A DNA stretch of 64,000 nt from Pseudomonas sp. R84 (GTDB taxonomy: Bacteria > Pseudomonadota > Gammaproteobacteria > Pseudomonadales > Pseudomonadaceae), in assembly GCF_009834515.1 (NCBI RefSeq), contig NZ_CP019426.1, forward strand, positions 1,043,501 to 1,107,500, in the 5' to 3' direction. Below are positions 33,449-43,665 of this stretch, piece by piece (positions within the stretch are counted from its first letter, which is position 1; each line of letters opens with the position of its first letter). Position numbers and translations under genes: made by a program. The notes under the pieces were generated by a model that was not told the DNA's origin, ran no database searches, and was given only the letters and a program-made list of their open reading frames with translations.

Positions 33449-34586
33449 ACCGCTTTTCGCCAAAGGCCCTTCGTTGGGTGTGCGCCTGTTGGTGCTGGCC
33501 GTGCTGTCGGTCGCGCTGATGGTGGTCGATGCCCGCTTCGACCTGCTCAAACCCGCGCGCAAACAAGCGTCGCTGGTGTTGATGGACGCCTACTGGATCA
33601 CTGACCTGCCCGGACGGCTGTGGGAAGGGATTGCCAGTCAGTTCGGCAGTCGCACCGAACTGGTCGCCGAAAACGAAAAACTCAAGACCGAAAATCTGCT
33701 GTATCAGGGCCGCATGCAAAAGCTTGCTGCACTGACCGAGCAGAACGTTCGGCTGCGCGAGTTGCTCAATTCCTCTGCGCTGGTCAATGAAAAGGTCGAA
33801 GTGGCCGAGTTGATCGGCATGGACCCCAACCCCTTCACCCATCGCATCATCATCAATAAAGGTGAGCGCGATGGCGTGGTACTGGGGCAGCCGGTGCTCG
33901 ATGCGCGCGGCTTGATGGGGCAGGTGGTCGAGTTGATGCCGTACACCTCGCGTGTACTGCTGCTGACCGACACCACTCACAGCATTCCTGTGCAGGTGAA
34001 CCGCAACGGCTTGCGTGCGATTGCCAGCGGCACCGGTAACCCGGAACGTCTGGAATTGCGTCACGTAGCTGACACCGCCGATATCAAAGAGGGCGATCTG
34101 CTGGTCAGCTCCGGCCTTGGGCAGCGTTTCCCGGCCGGTTATCCGGTCGCCACGGTGAAAGAAGTCATCCACGATTCCGGTCAGCCGTTCGCGATTGTCC
34201 GCGCCGTGCCGACCGCCGCACTCAACCGCAGCCGTTACCTGCTGTTGGTATTCAGCGACAACCGCACCGCCGAAGAACGCGCCAACGATGTCGCGCAAGC
34301 ACAGGAAAATCTTGATGCCTTTGGCGGCGGCCCGATTGTTCCGGCCACTGTGCCGAAAACCGTGACACCGCCTGCAGCTGCTGCGACGACGCCAGCGACG
34401 CCTGCCGCACCGGCCGCTGCCACCAGCACCACACCGGTCAAACCCGCAGCAAGCAAACCGCCAGCGGCTGCCAAACCACCGGCAGCGACGCCGGCGGCCA
34501 GCAAACCTCCAGCTGCCCAGCCCGCTGCACGACCTGCGGCCAAACCGCCCGTCAGTGCACCGGCGACAACCGGGAGACAAGAATAA
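33444..34586 (+). CDS. mreC: Rod-shape protein MreC, inferred ATT start
   Basis: MreC is a bitopic membrane protein whose periplasmic beta domain activates PBP2/RodA. The 380-residue product starts IKPLFAKGPSLGVRLLVLAV with one membrane helix, followed by a coiled coil (AENEKLKTENLLYQGRMQKL). The MreC beta barrel has INKGERDGVVLGQPVLDARG and VSSGLGQRFPAGYPVATV. The last 75 residues are a proline/alanine-rich tail. No ATG, GTG or TTG exists between the in-frame stop at 33408 and the TTG at 33474. A perfect GGAGGAG sits 6 nt before ATT 33444, so ATT is the likely start. It overlaps mreD by one base. Confidence 0.9.
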   Translation: MKPLFAKGPSLGVRLLVLAVLSVALMVVDARFDLLKPARKQASLVLMDAYWITDLPGRLWEGIASQFGSRTELVAENEKLKTENLLYQGRMQKLAALTEQNVRLRELLNSSALVNEKVEVAELIGMDPNPFTHRIIINKGERDGVVLGQPVLDARGLMGQVVELMPYTSRVLLLTDTTHSIPVQVNRNGLRAIASGTGNPERLELRHVADTADIKEGDLLVSSGLGQRFPAGYPVATVKEVIHDSGQPFAIVRAVPTAALNRSRYLLLVFSDNRTAEERANDVAQAQENLDAFGGGPIVPATVPKTVTPPAAAATTPATPAAPAAATSTTPVKPAASKPPAAAKPPAATPAASKPPAAQPAARPAAKPPVSAPATTGRQE

Positions 34587-35077
34587 TGGTCGGGGCTACT
34601 GCATCGCGAAACGGCTGGATCGTCTGGCTGACGTTTCTCATTGGCATGTTGCTCAGTGTCTCGCCGTTGCCGCAATTCATGGAAATCCTGCGCCCGCTGT
34701 GGCTGGCGCTGCTCCTGACTTTTTGGGCGCTGTACATGCCGCAAACGGTCGGCATGGTCACGGCGTTCTGTCTCGGCCTGGCTGAAGATGTGCTCTACGG
34801 CACGCTGCTGGGGCAGAACGCGTTGATCCTGACGCTGATCACCTTCCTCGTGCTGTCATTGCAACAACGCCTGCGGATGTTTCCGATGTGGCAGCAATGC
34901 CTGGTGATCCTGGTGATCTTCGGTCTCGCGCAACTGGTGCAGTTGTGGCTCAGTGCCTTGACCGGTAACCGTCAACCAACCCTGGCGCTGGTGCTACCGG
35001 CGCTGGTCAGTGCCTTGCTCTGGCCTTGGGTCAGCTTTGCCCTACGCGGATTGCGCCGACGCTACAAAATCAATTGA
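34586..35077 (+). CDS. mreD: Rod-shape protein MreD
   Basis: MreD is a small polytopic membrane partner of MreC in the elongasome. The 163-residue protein has about five helices, including [39 protein letters not shown] and [20 protein letters not shown]. The [15 protein letters not shown] motif is typical. Its ATG overlaps the mreC TAA (TAATG), and maf follows 37 nt later. Confidence 0.95.
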   Translation: MVGATASRNGWIVWLTFLIGMLLSVSPLPQFMEILRPLWLALLLTFWALYMPQTVGMVTAFCLGLAEDVLYGTLLGQNALILTLITFLVLSLQQRLRMFPMWQQCLVILVIFGLAQLVQLWLSALTGNRQPTLALVLPALVSALLWPWVSFALRGLRRRYKIN

Positions 35078-35114
35078 GCCGGTGAAGCTGGGCACTGAAC
35101 AGGGAGATGTTTTG

Positions 35115-35711
35115 ATGAAGCCGCTTTACCTCGCCTCCGGATCGCCGCGTCGCCGTGAATTGCTCACGCAGATCGGCGTTCCATTCTCCGCCATCAGTGC
35201 AGATATCGACGAAACTCCATTACCCGAAGAATCGCCGTCGGCCTATGTCGAGCGTCTGGCGTGCGGCAAGGCCGAGGCCGGGCGTCGCACAGTCGTGTCC
35301 GCTCAGCCATTCTGCGTGCTGGGTGCCGACACCGCCGTGGTGCTGAACGGCAAAATTCTTGGCAAACCGGTGGACGAAGCCGATGCATGCGCCATGCTGA
35401 TGATGTTGTCCGGCAAGGAGCATGAAGTGCTGACCGCCATCGCTGTGCTGGAAGACGAGCGCTGCGAGTCGCGGGTAGTGCGCAGTCTGGTGCGGTTTCG
35501 CCCGATCAGCAGTGAAGAGGCCGCCGCCTATTGGGCCAGTGGCGAGCCCCGGGACAAGGCCGGCGGTTATGGCATTCAGGGGCTCGGCGCGGTGTTTGTC
35601 GCGGGGCTCAACGGCAGTTACTCGGCAGTGGTCGGGTTGCCGGTTTGCGAAACCGCAGAACTGTTAGGCCATTTCGGCATACCCTGTTGGCAAAACCTGA
35701 ACGCGCAATAA
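35115..35711 (+). CDS. maf: Maf/YhdE nucleoside triphosphate pyrophosphatase
   Basis: Maf proteins hydrolyse dTTP/UTP or modified nucleotides to monophosphates as housecleaning enzymes and influence septation. The 198-residue protein has the signature [40 protein letters not shown] and [20 protein letters not shown]. The ATG with upstream GGGAG was chosen over the longer frame inside mreD. It lies between mreD and rng as in many gammaproteobacteria. By similarity the YhdE (dTTP/UTP) branch is likely. Confidence 0.93.
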   Translation: MKPLYLASGSPRRRELLTQIGVPFSAISADIDETPLPEESPSAYVERLACGKAEAGRRTVVSAQPFCVLGADTAVVLNGKILGKPVDEADACAMLMMLSGKEHEVLTAIAVLEDERCESRVVRSLVRFRPISSEEAAAYWASGEPRDKAGGYGIQGLGAVFVAGLNGSYSAVVGLPVCETAELLGHFGIPCWQNLNAQ

Positions 35712-35769
35712 GCGTCGTACGAATCCAGATGCGGCCATTATCGTGAACACGCCTGAACGAGATCCTGCC

Positions 35770-37227
35770 ATGAGTGAAGAGATTCTGATCAACATCACGC
35801 CCATGGAGTCGCGCGTGGCGGTGGTCGAAAACGGTGTGCTGCAAGAAGTCCACGTTGAGCGCACGCAAAAACGCGGGATCGTCGGCAACATCTATAAAGG
35901 CAAGATTGTTCGGGTACTGCCGGGTATGCAGGCAGCATTCGTCGACATCGGCCTGGATCGCGCGGCATTCATTCATGCTGCGGAAATTTCTCTGCGTGAA
36001 GGCCCAGCGGTGGAAAGCATCAGCGCGCTGGTGCACGAAGGCCAGAGCCTGGTGGTGCAAGTCACCAAGGACCCGATTGGCTCGAAAGGCGCGCGGTTGA
36101 CTACGCAGCTGTCGATCCCGTCGCGCTACCTGGTGTACATGCCGCGCACCGCCCACGTCGGCATCTCTTTGAAAATCGAAGACGAAGCCGAGCGCGAACG
36201 CCTCAAACAGGTGGTCAGCGATTGCGTGGCCAAAGAAGGGATCAAGGAGGCCGGCGGTTTTATTCTGCGCACCGCCGCCGAAGGCGCTGGCGCCGATGAA
36301 ATCCTCATGGACATCCGTTACCTGCGGCGCCTGTGGGATCAGATCAACGAGCAGATCAAAACCATCGGCGCGCCGAGTGTGATTTACGAAGACCTCGGTC
36401 TGGCGTTGCGTACGTTGCGTGACTTGGTCAATCCGAAAATCGAGAAGATTCGCATCGATTCCCGGGAAACCTTCCAGAAAACCACGCAGTTCGTCGCCGA
36501 ACTGATGCCGGAAATCGCTGATCGTCTGGAGCATTACCCGGGTGAACGGCCGATTTTTGACCTGTACGGCGTCGAAGACGAAATCCAGAAAGCCCTCGAA
36601 CGCAAGGTGCCGCTGAAATCCGGCGGTTATCTGGTGGTCGATCCGGCGGAAGCCATGACCACGATCGATGTGAATACTGGCGCGTTCGTTGGCCATCGCA
36701 ACCTCGAAGAAACCATCTTCAAGACCAATCTCGAAGCGGCCACCGCGATTGCGCGGCAGATGCGCCTGCGCAATCTGGGCGGGATCATCATCATCGACTT
36801 CATCGACATGGAAGATGAAGAGCACCAGCGCCAGGTGCTGCGCACTTTGGAAAAACAACTGGAACGCGATCACGCCAAGACCAACATCATCGGCATCACC
36901 GAGTTGGGCCTGGTGCAGATGACCCGCAAGCGCACCCGTGAAAGTCTCGAGCAAGTGCTGTGCGAACCGTGCAGCAGTTGCCAGGGCCGCGGCAAACTGA
37001 AAACCGCGGAAACCATCTGTTACGAGATCTTCCGCGAGATCCTCCGTGAGGCGCGGGCTTATCAGGCCGAGGGTTATCGGGTGCTGGCGAACCAGAAAGT
37101 CGTCGACCGTTTGCTCGACGAAGAATCCGGTAACGTTGCCGAGCTTGAAGGGTTTATCGGGCGCACCATACGCTTCCAGGTGGAAACCATGTATTCCCAG
37201 GAACAATATGACGTGGTGTTGCTCTGA
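35770..37227 (+). CDS. rng: Ribonuclease G
   Basis: RNase G is an endoribonuclease of the RNase E/G family that matures the 5' end of 16S rRNA and trims mRNAs. The 485-residue protein has an N-terminal S1 domain (IYKGKIVRVLPGMQAAFVDI) and 5'-sensor/RNase-H-like region. The DNase-I-like catalytic part has VVDPAEAMTTIDVNTGAFVG and IIIDFIDMEDEEHQ, and the zinc-link CEPCSSCQGRGK. It lacks the long C-terminal degradosome tail of RNase E. The ATG of MSEEILINITPMESRV was chosen; an upstream GTG would add nine residues. Confidence 0.95.
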   Translation: MSEEILINITPMESRVAVVENGVLQEVHVERTQKRGIVGNIYKGKIVRVLPGMQAAFVDIGLDRAAFIHAAEISLREGPAVESISALVHEGQSLVVQVTKDPIGSKGARLTTQLSIPSRYLVYMPRTAHVGISLKIEDEAERERLKQVVSDCVAKEGIKEAGGFILRTAAEGAGADEILMDIRYLRRLWDQINEQIKTIGAPSVIYEDLGLALRTLRDLVNPKIEKIRIDSRETFQKTTQFVAELMPEIADRLEHYPGERPIFDLYGVEDEIQKALERKVPLKSGGYLVVDPAEAMTTIDVNTGAFVGHRNLEETIFKTNLEAATAIARQMRLRNLGGIIIIDFIDMEDEEHQRQVLRTLEKQLERDHAKTNIIGITELGLVQMTRKRTRESLEQVLCEPCSSCQGRGKLKTAETICYEIFREILREARAYQAEGYRVLANQKVVDRLLDEESGNVAELEGFIGRTIRFQVETMYSQEQYDVVLL

Positions 37228-37302
37228 TCCCCTGCGCCACTTTTATTTCACCGCGGCTGGCCTCAGCTTTTCGCAGTATTTTTGCCATGGGAGCCATCTG
37301 AC

Positions 37303-40300
37303 ATGGAGCGTCTGACACGCATTCTGGCCGCACTCACCCGTTGGGGGCTGGGCCTGTGCGCGTTGGTTCTGGTGTTGATGGCGTTGTACGTCAGTCTCGG
37401 CCGTGAGCTGACCCCGTTGGTGGCCGAGTATCGCGCCGACATCGAAGACAAGGCCAGCGCCGCCCTGGGTATGCCGTTGCAGATCGGCGAGCTGGAAGGT
37501 AACTGGAGCGGTTTTGCGCCGATCCTGTTGGCCCATGATGTGATGGTCGGCTCAGGTGCCAATGCGCTGCGTCTGGACCGCGTGCGAGCGGTACCGGATC
37601 TGTGGGCCAGCCTGTTGGCGCGCGAAGTGCGCATTGCCCACCTTGAACTCAACGGTCTGAAAATCAGCCTCAAGGAAGCCGAAGACGGCAGTTGGGCGCT
37701 GGAAGGTCTGCCGGTGCAGAACGATCAGCCGCTTGACCCGCAACAATTGTTCAATCGCTCGCAAATGATCCAGCAACTGTCGGTGCTCGACAGTCAGGTG
37801 ACCTTGCAACCGCTGGATCACGCGCCACTGACCCTCACCTATGTCGGCCTCAATCTGAAAACCGGTGCCAGCCGTCAGCGGCTCGATGCGCGTTTGACCT
37901 TGCCGGATGGCCAGCCTGTTGCATTGAGCCTGCGCACGCGAATTCGCCCCGAGCAATTGAAGGACAGTGTGGTGGACGGTTACGCCAGCCTGCCGCAAAG
38001 CGACTGGTCGAAGTGGCTGCCGGAGCGTCTTACCCAACAATGGAATTTTTCCGAGATCAAAGCCGGCGGCGAGCTCTGGGTCAATTGGGCCAAGGGCACG
38101 CTGCAAAGTGCGGCGCTCCGTTTGAACGCGCCGCAACTGACCGGCGCTTACGCCGATCGCAAGCCGATCCAGATCAATAATCTGGCGCTTAACGCCTACT
38201 ACGAGAACAGTGCCGAAGGCGCGACCGTTACCCTCGATTCGCTGGCGATGAGTTTCGGTGAAAACCGTTGGGAGTCGCATGTACAGCTGAAGCAGACGCG
38301 CGCGACCGACAAGGTGGACGAGCTCTGGCACTTGCAAGCGGATCGTCTCGATCTGACTCCGATCACCCCGTTGCTCAATGCGTTGGGGCCGTTGCCGCAA
38401 GGTTTTGCCAAAGCCGTTGATCATTTGAAAGTCACCGGTGGTCTGCGTAACGTGCTGCTGGATTTTCGCCCCAACGCCACCGATGGCAACAAATTCAGTT
38501 TCGCCACCAATCTGGACAATGTCGGTTTCGACGCCTATCACGGCGCGCCGGCAGCACGAAACGTCAGCGGCAGCCTCAGCGGTAACCTAGACGGTGGCGA
38601 GTTGCGCATGGACAGCAAGGATTTTGTCCTCCACCTTGACCCGATTTTTGCCAAGCCATGGCAGTACCTTCAGGCCAACGCACGCCTGACCTGGAAGCTC
38701 GATAAAGACGGCTTCACCCTGATCGCCCCGTACCTGAAGGTGCTCGGCGAGGAGGGCAAGATTGCCGGCGATTTCCTGATTCGCCTGCATTTCGATCATA
38801 GCCAGGAAGACTACATGGACCTGCGGGTCGGTCTGGTCGATGGTGATGGTCGCTATACGGCCAAATACCTGCCCGAAGTGCTCAGTCCGGCGCTCGACGA
38901 GTGGCTGCGTACGGCAATCCTCAAAGGCGCGGTCGATCAGGGTTTCTTCCAGTATCAGGGCTCGCTTAGCAAGAATGCCGGGGAGGCCGATCGCAGCATC
39001 AGTCTGTTCTTTAAGGTGCGCGACGCTGAACTGGCCTTCCAGCCAGGCTGGCCGCACGTGAGCAAGGTCAGTGGCGACGTGTTCATCGAGGACAGTGGCG
39101 TGCGGATCTGGGCCGACAAGGGCCAATTGCTCGACACTCAGGTCAGCGATGTCTTCGTCAATATTCCCCACGTACCGTCCGGGCAACACACGCACATGTA
39201 TCTTGATGGCGGCTTTGCCGGCGGTCTCGGTGATGGTCTGAAAATTCTCCAGGACGCCCCGATCGGCACGGGTGAAACCTTTGCCGGTTGGGAAGGCGCG
39301 GGCGATCTGCAAGGCAAGCTCAAGCTCGATATCCCGTTGGACAAGGGCGGCGACCAGCCGAAAATCCTCGTCGATTTCAAAACCGCCAACGCGCGGCTGA
39401 AACTGGCTGAGCCGAAGCTGGAGCTGACTCAACTCAAAGGCGATTTGCGCTTTGACAGCGCCAAGGGGCTTAGCGGGCAGAACATCGCCGCGCGGGCGTT
39501 CGACAAACCGGTAACTGCGCAGATCTTCGCCGATGGCAGCCCCGGCAAGCTCAAGACCCGGGTCGCCGCATCCGGTCAGGTCGAAGTGAAGAAGCTCACC
39601 GACTGGCTGGGTGTGACACAACCATTGCCGGTTTCCGGAACCATTCCTTATCAGTTGCAATTGAATCTGGACGGCGCCGACAGCCAGTTGATGGTCAGCT
39701 CCAGCATGAAAGGTGTGGTGGTGGATTTGCCGGTACCGTTCGGCATGGCGGCTGATGTAGGGCGCGATACTGTGTTCCGCATGACCTTGCAGGGGCAGGA
39801 GCGGCGTTATTGGGTTAATTACGACCAACTGGCCAATTTCACCTTCGCGGCACCGCCGAGCAATTTTGCCGAGGGCCGTGGCGAATTGTTTCTTGGTGCC
39901 GGCGAAGCGGTGCTGCCGGGCGCCAAAGGCTTGCGGATTCGCGGGGTGCTTTCGGAGCTGGACGTAGCGCCGTGGCAGGACCTTGTCAGCAAATACGCTG
40001 GGCAGGATCCGGGCGGCAGCGCCAAGCAATTGCTCAACAGTGCTGATTTCAAGGTCGGCAAGCTCACCGCATTCGGAACTACGCTGGATCAGGCGTCGGT
40101 TCAGGTCAATCGCAAGCCGGGCGCGTGGAATCTGGCCCTCGACAGCCAGCAGGCCAAAGGCTCGGCAAGCCTGCCAGACGCCAAGGGCGTGCCGATTGCG
40201 GTCAATCTGCAATACGTGAAACTGCCGGCGCCGGACCCGACGGTGCAGGCTGACGAGAATTCGCCGGATCCATTGGTATCGGTCGATCCGACGAAGATTC

Positions 40301-41109
40301 CGGCGTTGGATATCACCATCAATCAACTGTTCCTCGGCCCGGATCTGGTTGGCGGCTGGTCGCTGAAGGTGCGCCCGACCGCCAAAGGCATCGCTCTGAA
40401 CAACCTCGACATGGGCCTCAAAGGCATCCTGTTGCAGGGTAATGGCGGCTGGGAAGGCACACCGGGAGCGACCAACAGCTGGTTCAAAGGCCGGATTGGC
40501 GGCAAGAATCTCGCCGACGTCCTCAAGGGCTGGGGCTTTGCCCCGAGCGTGACCAGCGAAGAGTTCCACATGGACGTCGATGGCCGCTGGCCGGGCTCGC
40601 CGGCTTGGCTGGCGACCAAACGCTTCTCCGGCACCCTTGATGCGTCGCTGAACAAAGGTCAGTTTGTTGAAGTGGAGGGCGGTGCACAGGCGTTACGGGT
40701 GTTCGGTCTGCTCAACTTCAACTCTATCGGTCGCCGTTTGCGTCTGGACTTCTCTGATCTGTTCGGCAAAGGCTTGAGCTACGACCGGGTCAAAGGTCTG
40801 CTGGTGGCGAACAATGGTGTGTATGTCACCCGCGAGCCGATTCGCCTGACCGGCCCTTCGAGCAACCTTGAGCTGGACGGTACGCTGGATCTGGTCGGCG
40901 ACAAGGTTGACGCCAAGTTGCTGGTGACCTTGCCGGTGACCAACAACCTGCCGATCGCTGCGCTGCTCGTCGGCGCACCGGCGGTTGGCGGTGCGTTGTT
41001 CCTTATCGACAAGTTGATCGGTGACCGTGTGGCGCGCTTTGCCAGTGTGAAATACACCGTCAAAGGCCCATGGAAAGAGCCGAAAATCACCTTCGACAAG
41101 CCTTTTTAA
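37303..41109 (+). CDS. yhdP: YhdP-family giant AsmA-like lipid-transport protein
   Basis: The 1268-residue protein has one N-terminal membrane helix (GLGLCALVLVLMALYVSLG), a long periplasmic DUF3971/TIGR02099 region and an AsmA-like C-terminus (PIRLTGPSSNLELDGTLDLV). YhdP, TamB and YdbH form beta-groove bridges that carry phospholipids to the outer membrane in enterobacteria; this is its Pseudomonas homologue by order and length. The ATG follows GGGAGCCATCTGAC. It lies between rng and the nitrilase-family gene as PA4476 does. A 660-residue open frame on the opposite strand is a shadow. Confidence 0.92.
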   Translation: MERLTRILAALTRWGLGLCALVLVLMALYVSLGRELTPLVAEYRADIEDKASAALGMPLQIGELEGNWSGFAPILLAHDVMVGSGANALRLDRVRAVPDLWASLLAREVRIAHLELNGLKISLKEAEDGSWALEGLPVQNDQPLDPQQLFNRSQMIQQLSVLDSQVTLQPLDHAPLTLTYVGLNLKTGASRQRLDARLTLPDGQPVALSLRTRIRPEQLKDSVVDGYASLPQSDWSKWLPERLTQQWNFSEIKAGGELWVNWAKGTLQSAALRLNAPQLTGAYADRKPIQINNLALNAYYENSAEGATVTLDSLAMSFGENRWESHVQLKQTRATDKVDELWHLQADRLDLTPITPLLNALGPLPQGFAKAVDHLKVTGGLRNVLLDFRPNATDGNKFSFATNLDNVGFDAYHGAPAARNVSGSLSGNLDGGELRMDSKDFVLHLDPIFAKPWQYLQANARLTWKLDKDGFTLIAPYLKVLGEEGKIAGDFLIRLHFDHSQEDYMDLRVGLVDGDGRYTAKYLPEVLSPALDEWLRTAILKGAVDQGFFQYQGSLSKNAGEADRSISLFFKVRDAELAFQPGWPHVSKVSGDVFIEDSGVRIWADKGQLLDTQVSDVFVNIPHVPSGQHTHMYLDGGFAGGLGDGLKILQDAPIGTGETFAGWEGAGDLQGKLKLDIPLDKGGDQPKILVDFKTANARLKLAEPKLELTQLKGDLRFDSAKGLSGQNIAARAFDKPVTAQIFADGSPGKLKTRVAASGQVEVKKLTDWLGVTQPLPVSGTIPYQLQLNLDGADSQLMVSSSMKGVVVDLPVPFGMAADVGRDTVFRMTLQGQERRYWVNYDQLANFTFAAPPSNFAEGRGELFLGAGEAVLPGAKGLRIRGVLSELDVAPWQDLVSKYAGQDPGGSAKQLLNSADFKVGKLTAFGTTLDQASVQVNRKPGAWNLALDSQQAKGSASLPDAKGVPIAVNLQYVKLPAPDPTVQADENSPDPLVSVDPTKIPALDITINQLFLGPDLVGGWSLKVRPTAKGIALNNLDMGLKGILLQGNGGWEGTPGATNSWFKGRIGGKNLADVLKGWGFAPSVTSEEFHMDVDGRWPGSPAWLATKRFSGTLDASLNKGQFVEVEGGAQALRVFGLLNFNSIGRRLRLDFSDLFGKGLSYDRVKGLLVANNGVYVTREPIRLTGPSSNLELDGTLDLVGDKVDAKLLVTLPVTNNLPIAALLVGAPAVGGALFLIDKLIGDRVARFASVKYTVKGPWKEPKITFDKPF

Positions 41110-41128
41110 CTAGCAGACACTACCCCTG

Positions 41129-41210
41129 GTAGGAGCTGCCGAAGGCTGCGATCTTTTGATTTTGTTTTTAAGCGCCAGATCAAAAGATCGCAGCCTGCGG
41201 CAGCTCCTAC
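41129..41210. repeat. REP inverted repeat (GTAGGAGCTGCCGAAGGCTG type)
   Basis: GTAGGAGCTGCCGAAGGCTG with CGATCTTTTGAT faces ATCAAAAGATCGCAGCCTGC with GGCAGCTCCTAC. The arms form about 32 bp of imperfect stem between yhdP and the amidase gene, where it may serve as a terminator. Confidence 0.85.
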
Positions 41211-41240
41211 ACAGTTATGCGCAGATTCCGAGGAGTAGCC

Positions 41241-42101
41241 ATGTCTTTAGCGGTGATTCAAATGGTCAGCCAGAGCGACGTGCTGGCCAATCTGGCTCAG
41301 GCCCGGCGCCTGCTCGACCAGGCTGCGGCCGGTGGCGCCAAGCTGGCGGTGCTGCCGGAAAACTTCGCCGCCATGGGCCGTCGCGACATCGCTGATATCG
41401 GCCGCGCCGAAGCATTGGGCGAAGGACCGATCCTGCCATGGTTGAAACAGACCGCCCGCGACCTCAAGTTATGGATAGTGGCCGGCACCTTGCCGTTGCC
41501 GCCGGTGGATCAGCCGACGGCCAAGGCCAATGCCTGCTCGTTGCTGGTCGATGAGCATGGCGAAATCGTTGCACGCTATGACAAGTTGCATCTGTTCGAT
41601 GTCGATGTGGCGGACAATCGCGCCCGTTATCGCGAATCCGATGACTATGCTTATGGCAGTGGCGTGGTGGTTGCCGATACGCCGGTAGGCAAGCTCGGTC
41701 TGACCGTGTGTTATGACCTGCGCTTTCCCGAGCTGTATAGCGAATTGCGTGCCGCCGGTGCCGAGTTGATCACTGCACCGTCAGCCTTTACTGCGGTGAC
41801 CGGCGCAGCGCATTGGGATGTGCTGATTCGCGCGCGGGCCATCGAGACCCAGTGTTATGTGCTCGCCGCAGCGCAGGGCGGGACCCACCCGGGACCGCGG
41901 GAAACTTTCGGCCATGCGGCGATTATCGACCCGTGGGGCCGTGTGCTGGCGAGTCAGGATCAAGGCGAAGCGGTGTTGTTGGCCGAACGCGACAGTATTG
42001 AACAAGCGTCCATCAGGGCGCGAATGCCGGTGGTGAGTCATCGGCGGTTTTTCTCGCAGGGCGCGCAGCGGCCTGCTTCAGAACACGAATTTAAGGCGTA
42101 A
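41241..42101 (+). CDS. Carbon-nitrogen hydrolase, Nit1/YbeM-type amidase
   Basis: The 286-residue nitrilase-superfamily enzyme has the Glu-Lys-Cys triad: Glu40 in [10 protein letters not shown], Lys115 in [10 protein letters not shown] and Cys157 in [12 protein letters not shown]. Nit1/YbeM relatives hydrolyse deaminated glutathione, a metabolite-repair role; omega-amidase activity is the alternative. The ATG follows GAGGAGTAGCC. It ends 4 nt before tldD, so the two are likely cotranscribed. Confidence 0.9.
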   Translation: MSLAVIQMVSQSDVLANLAQARRLLDQAAAGGAKLAVLPENFAAMGRRDIADIGRAEALGEGPILPWLKQTARDLKLWIVAGTLPLPPVDQPTAKANACSLLVDEHGEIVARYDKLHLFDVDVADNRARYRESDDYAYGSGVVVADTPVGKLGLTVCYDLRFPELYSELRAAGAELITAPSAFTAVTGAAHWDVLIRARAIETQCYVLAAAQGGTHPGPRETFGHAAIIDPWGRVLASQDQGEAVLLAERDSIEQASIRARMPVVSHRRFFSQGAQRPASEHEFKA

Positions 42102-42105
42102 ACCT

Positions 42106-43548
42106 ATGAGCGAGTTGTTGTCCTCAGTCAGTGATCACCTGTTGGCGCCGGGCGGCGTGACGATCGAGAGTCTGCAAGGCGTGCTCGGCGATCTGGCCGG
42201 CCCCGGCATCGACGCTGCCGATCTGTATTTCCAGGGCCAGATCTCCGAGTCCTGGGCACTGGAAGACGGCATCGTCAAGGAAGGCAGCTTCAACCTCGAC
42301 CAGGGCGTGGGGGTGCGCGCTCAGTCCGGTGAGAAAACCGGTTTTGCCTACAGCAACGCGATCACCCTCGAAGCCCTCGGCGCAGCCGCCCGCGCGGCGC
42401 GTTCGATCTCTCGTGCCGGGCAGAACGGCACGGTGCAGGCGTTCACCACGCAGGATGTCGCGCAACTGTACGCGCCGGACAACCCGCTGGAAGTGCTGAG
42501 CCGCGCCGAGAAGGTTGAACTGCTCAAGCGCATCGATGTGGCTACCCGCGCGCTCGACCCGCGTATTCAGCAGGTCAGTGTCAGCATGGCTGGCGTCTGG
42601 GAGCGGATTCTGGTGGCGTCCACCGACGGCGGCCTGGCGGCGGATGTGCGCCCGCTGGTGCGTTTCAACGTCAGTGTGATCGTTGAACAGAATGGCCGTC
42701 GCGAGCGCGGCGGGCATGGCGGTGGCGGGCGTACCGACTACCGTTATTTCCTCGCTGAAGACCGCGCCATGGGCTATGCCCGTGAAGCGCTGCGTCAGGC
42801 GCTGGTGAATCTGGAAGCGATTCCTGCGCCGGCCGGAACTTTTCCGGTGGTGTTGGGTTCTGGCTGGTCTGGCGTGCTGTTGCACGAAGCGGTCGGCCAC
42901 GGTCTGGAAGGCGATTTCAACCGCAAGGGCAGTTCCGCCTACAGCGGACGCATGGGCGAAATGGTTGCCTCGAAGCTCTGCACCATTGTCGATGACGGCA
43001 CCTTGAGCGGCCGTCGCGGATCGCTGAGTGTCGACGACGAAGGCACGCCGACCGAGTGCACCACGCTGATCGAAAACGGCGTGCTAAAGGGTTACATGCA
43101 GGACAAGCTCAATGCGCGTCTGATGGGCGTGGCCCGCACCGGTAACGGTCGTCGTGAGTCCTATGCGCATCTGCCGATGCCGCGAATGACCAACACCTAC
43201 ATGCTCGGTGGCGAAAGCGATCCGGCGGAAATCATTGCTTCGGTGAAGAAAGGTATCTACTGCGCCAACCTCGGCGGCGGTCAGGTCGATATCACCAGCG
43301 GCAAGTTCGTGTTCTCCACCAGCGAGGCGTACCTGATCGAAGACGGCAAGATCACTGCGCCGGTCAAGGGCGCGACGTTGATTGGCAACGGCCCTGAGGC
43401 GATGAGCCGGGTGTCGATGGTCGGTAATGATCTGGCGCTGGACAGCGGTGTGGGCACTTGCGGCAAGGATGGGCAGTCGGTGCCGGTAGGCGTCGGTCAG
43501 CCGACGTTGAAGATCGATGCGATCACCGTGGGTGGCACGGGCGCATAA
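42106..43548 (+). CDS. tldD: Metalloprotease TldD
   Basis: TldD and its partner TldE/PmbA form a heterodimeric zinc metalloprotease that degrades unfolded peptides and matures microcin B17 or CcdA in enterobacteria. The 480-residue protein has the active-site motif HEAVGH at residues 260-265 ([20 protein letters not shown]), and [40 protein letters not shown] near the C-terminus supplying the third ligand region. The partner gene pmbA lies downstream past darP on the opposite strand. Confidence 0.96.
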   Translation: MSELLSSVSDHLLAPGGVTIESLQGVLGDLAGPGIDAADLYFQGQISESWALEDGIVKEGSFNLDQGVGVRAQSGEKTGFAYSNAITLEALGAAARAARSISRAGQNGTVQAFTTQDVAQLYAPDNPLEVLSRAEKVELLKRIDVATRALDPRIQQVSVSMAGVWERILVASTDGGLAADVRPLVRFNVSVIVEQNGRRERGGHGGGGRTDYRYFLAEDRAMGYAREALRQALVNLEAIPAPAGTFPVVLGSGWSGVLLHEAVGHGLEGDFNRKGSSAYSGRMGEMVASKLCTIVDDGTLSGRRGSLSVDDEGTPTECTTLIENGVLKGYMQDKLNARLMGVARTGNGRRESYAHLPMPRMTNTYMLGGESDPAEIIASVKKGIYCANLGGGQVDITSGKFVFSTSEAYLIEDGKITAPVKGATLIGNGPEAMSRVSMVGNDLALDSGVGTCGKDGQSVPVGVGQPTLKIDAITVGGTGA

Positions 43549-43557
43549 ATAAACGTG

Positions 43558-43653
43558 TGTAGGAGCTGCCGAAGGCTCGGGCCGCGATCGGACGATCTTT
43601 TGATCTTGCTTAACATCAAAGTCAAAAGATCGCAGCCTGCGGCAGCTCCTACA
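43558..43653. repeat. REP inverted repeat (GTAGGAGCTGCCGAAGGCTG type)
   Basis: TGTAGGAGCTGCCGAAGGCT and TCAAAAGATCGCAGCCTGCG with GCAGCTCCTACA form a long imperfect stem between the convergent tldD and darP ends. The left arm carries an insertion (GGGCCGCGATCGGACG). Confidence 0.85.
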
Positions 43654-43665
43654 AGTGGCGAGATA

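Noticed and set aside
33474..34586. mreC starting at TTG 33474
   Set aside because: This start would leave almost no cytoplasmic residues before the membrane helix and ignores the perfect GGAGGAG upstream; kept only as an alternative.
38587..40569. 660-residue minus-strand open frame opposite yhdP
   Set aside because: It mirrors the third-position GC bias of yhdP, has no ribosome site and no recognisable domain; yhdP itself is a complete, family-length gene.
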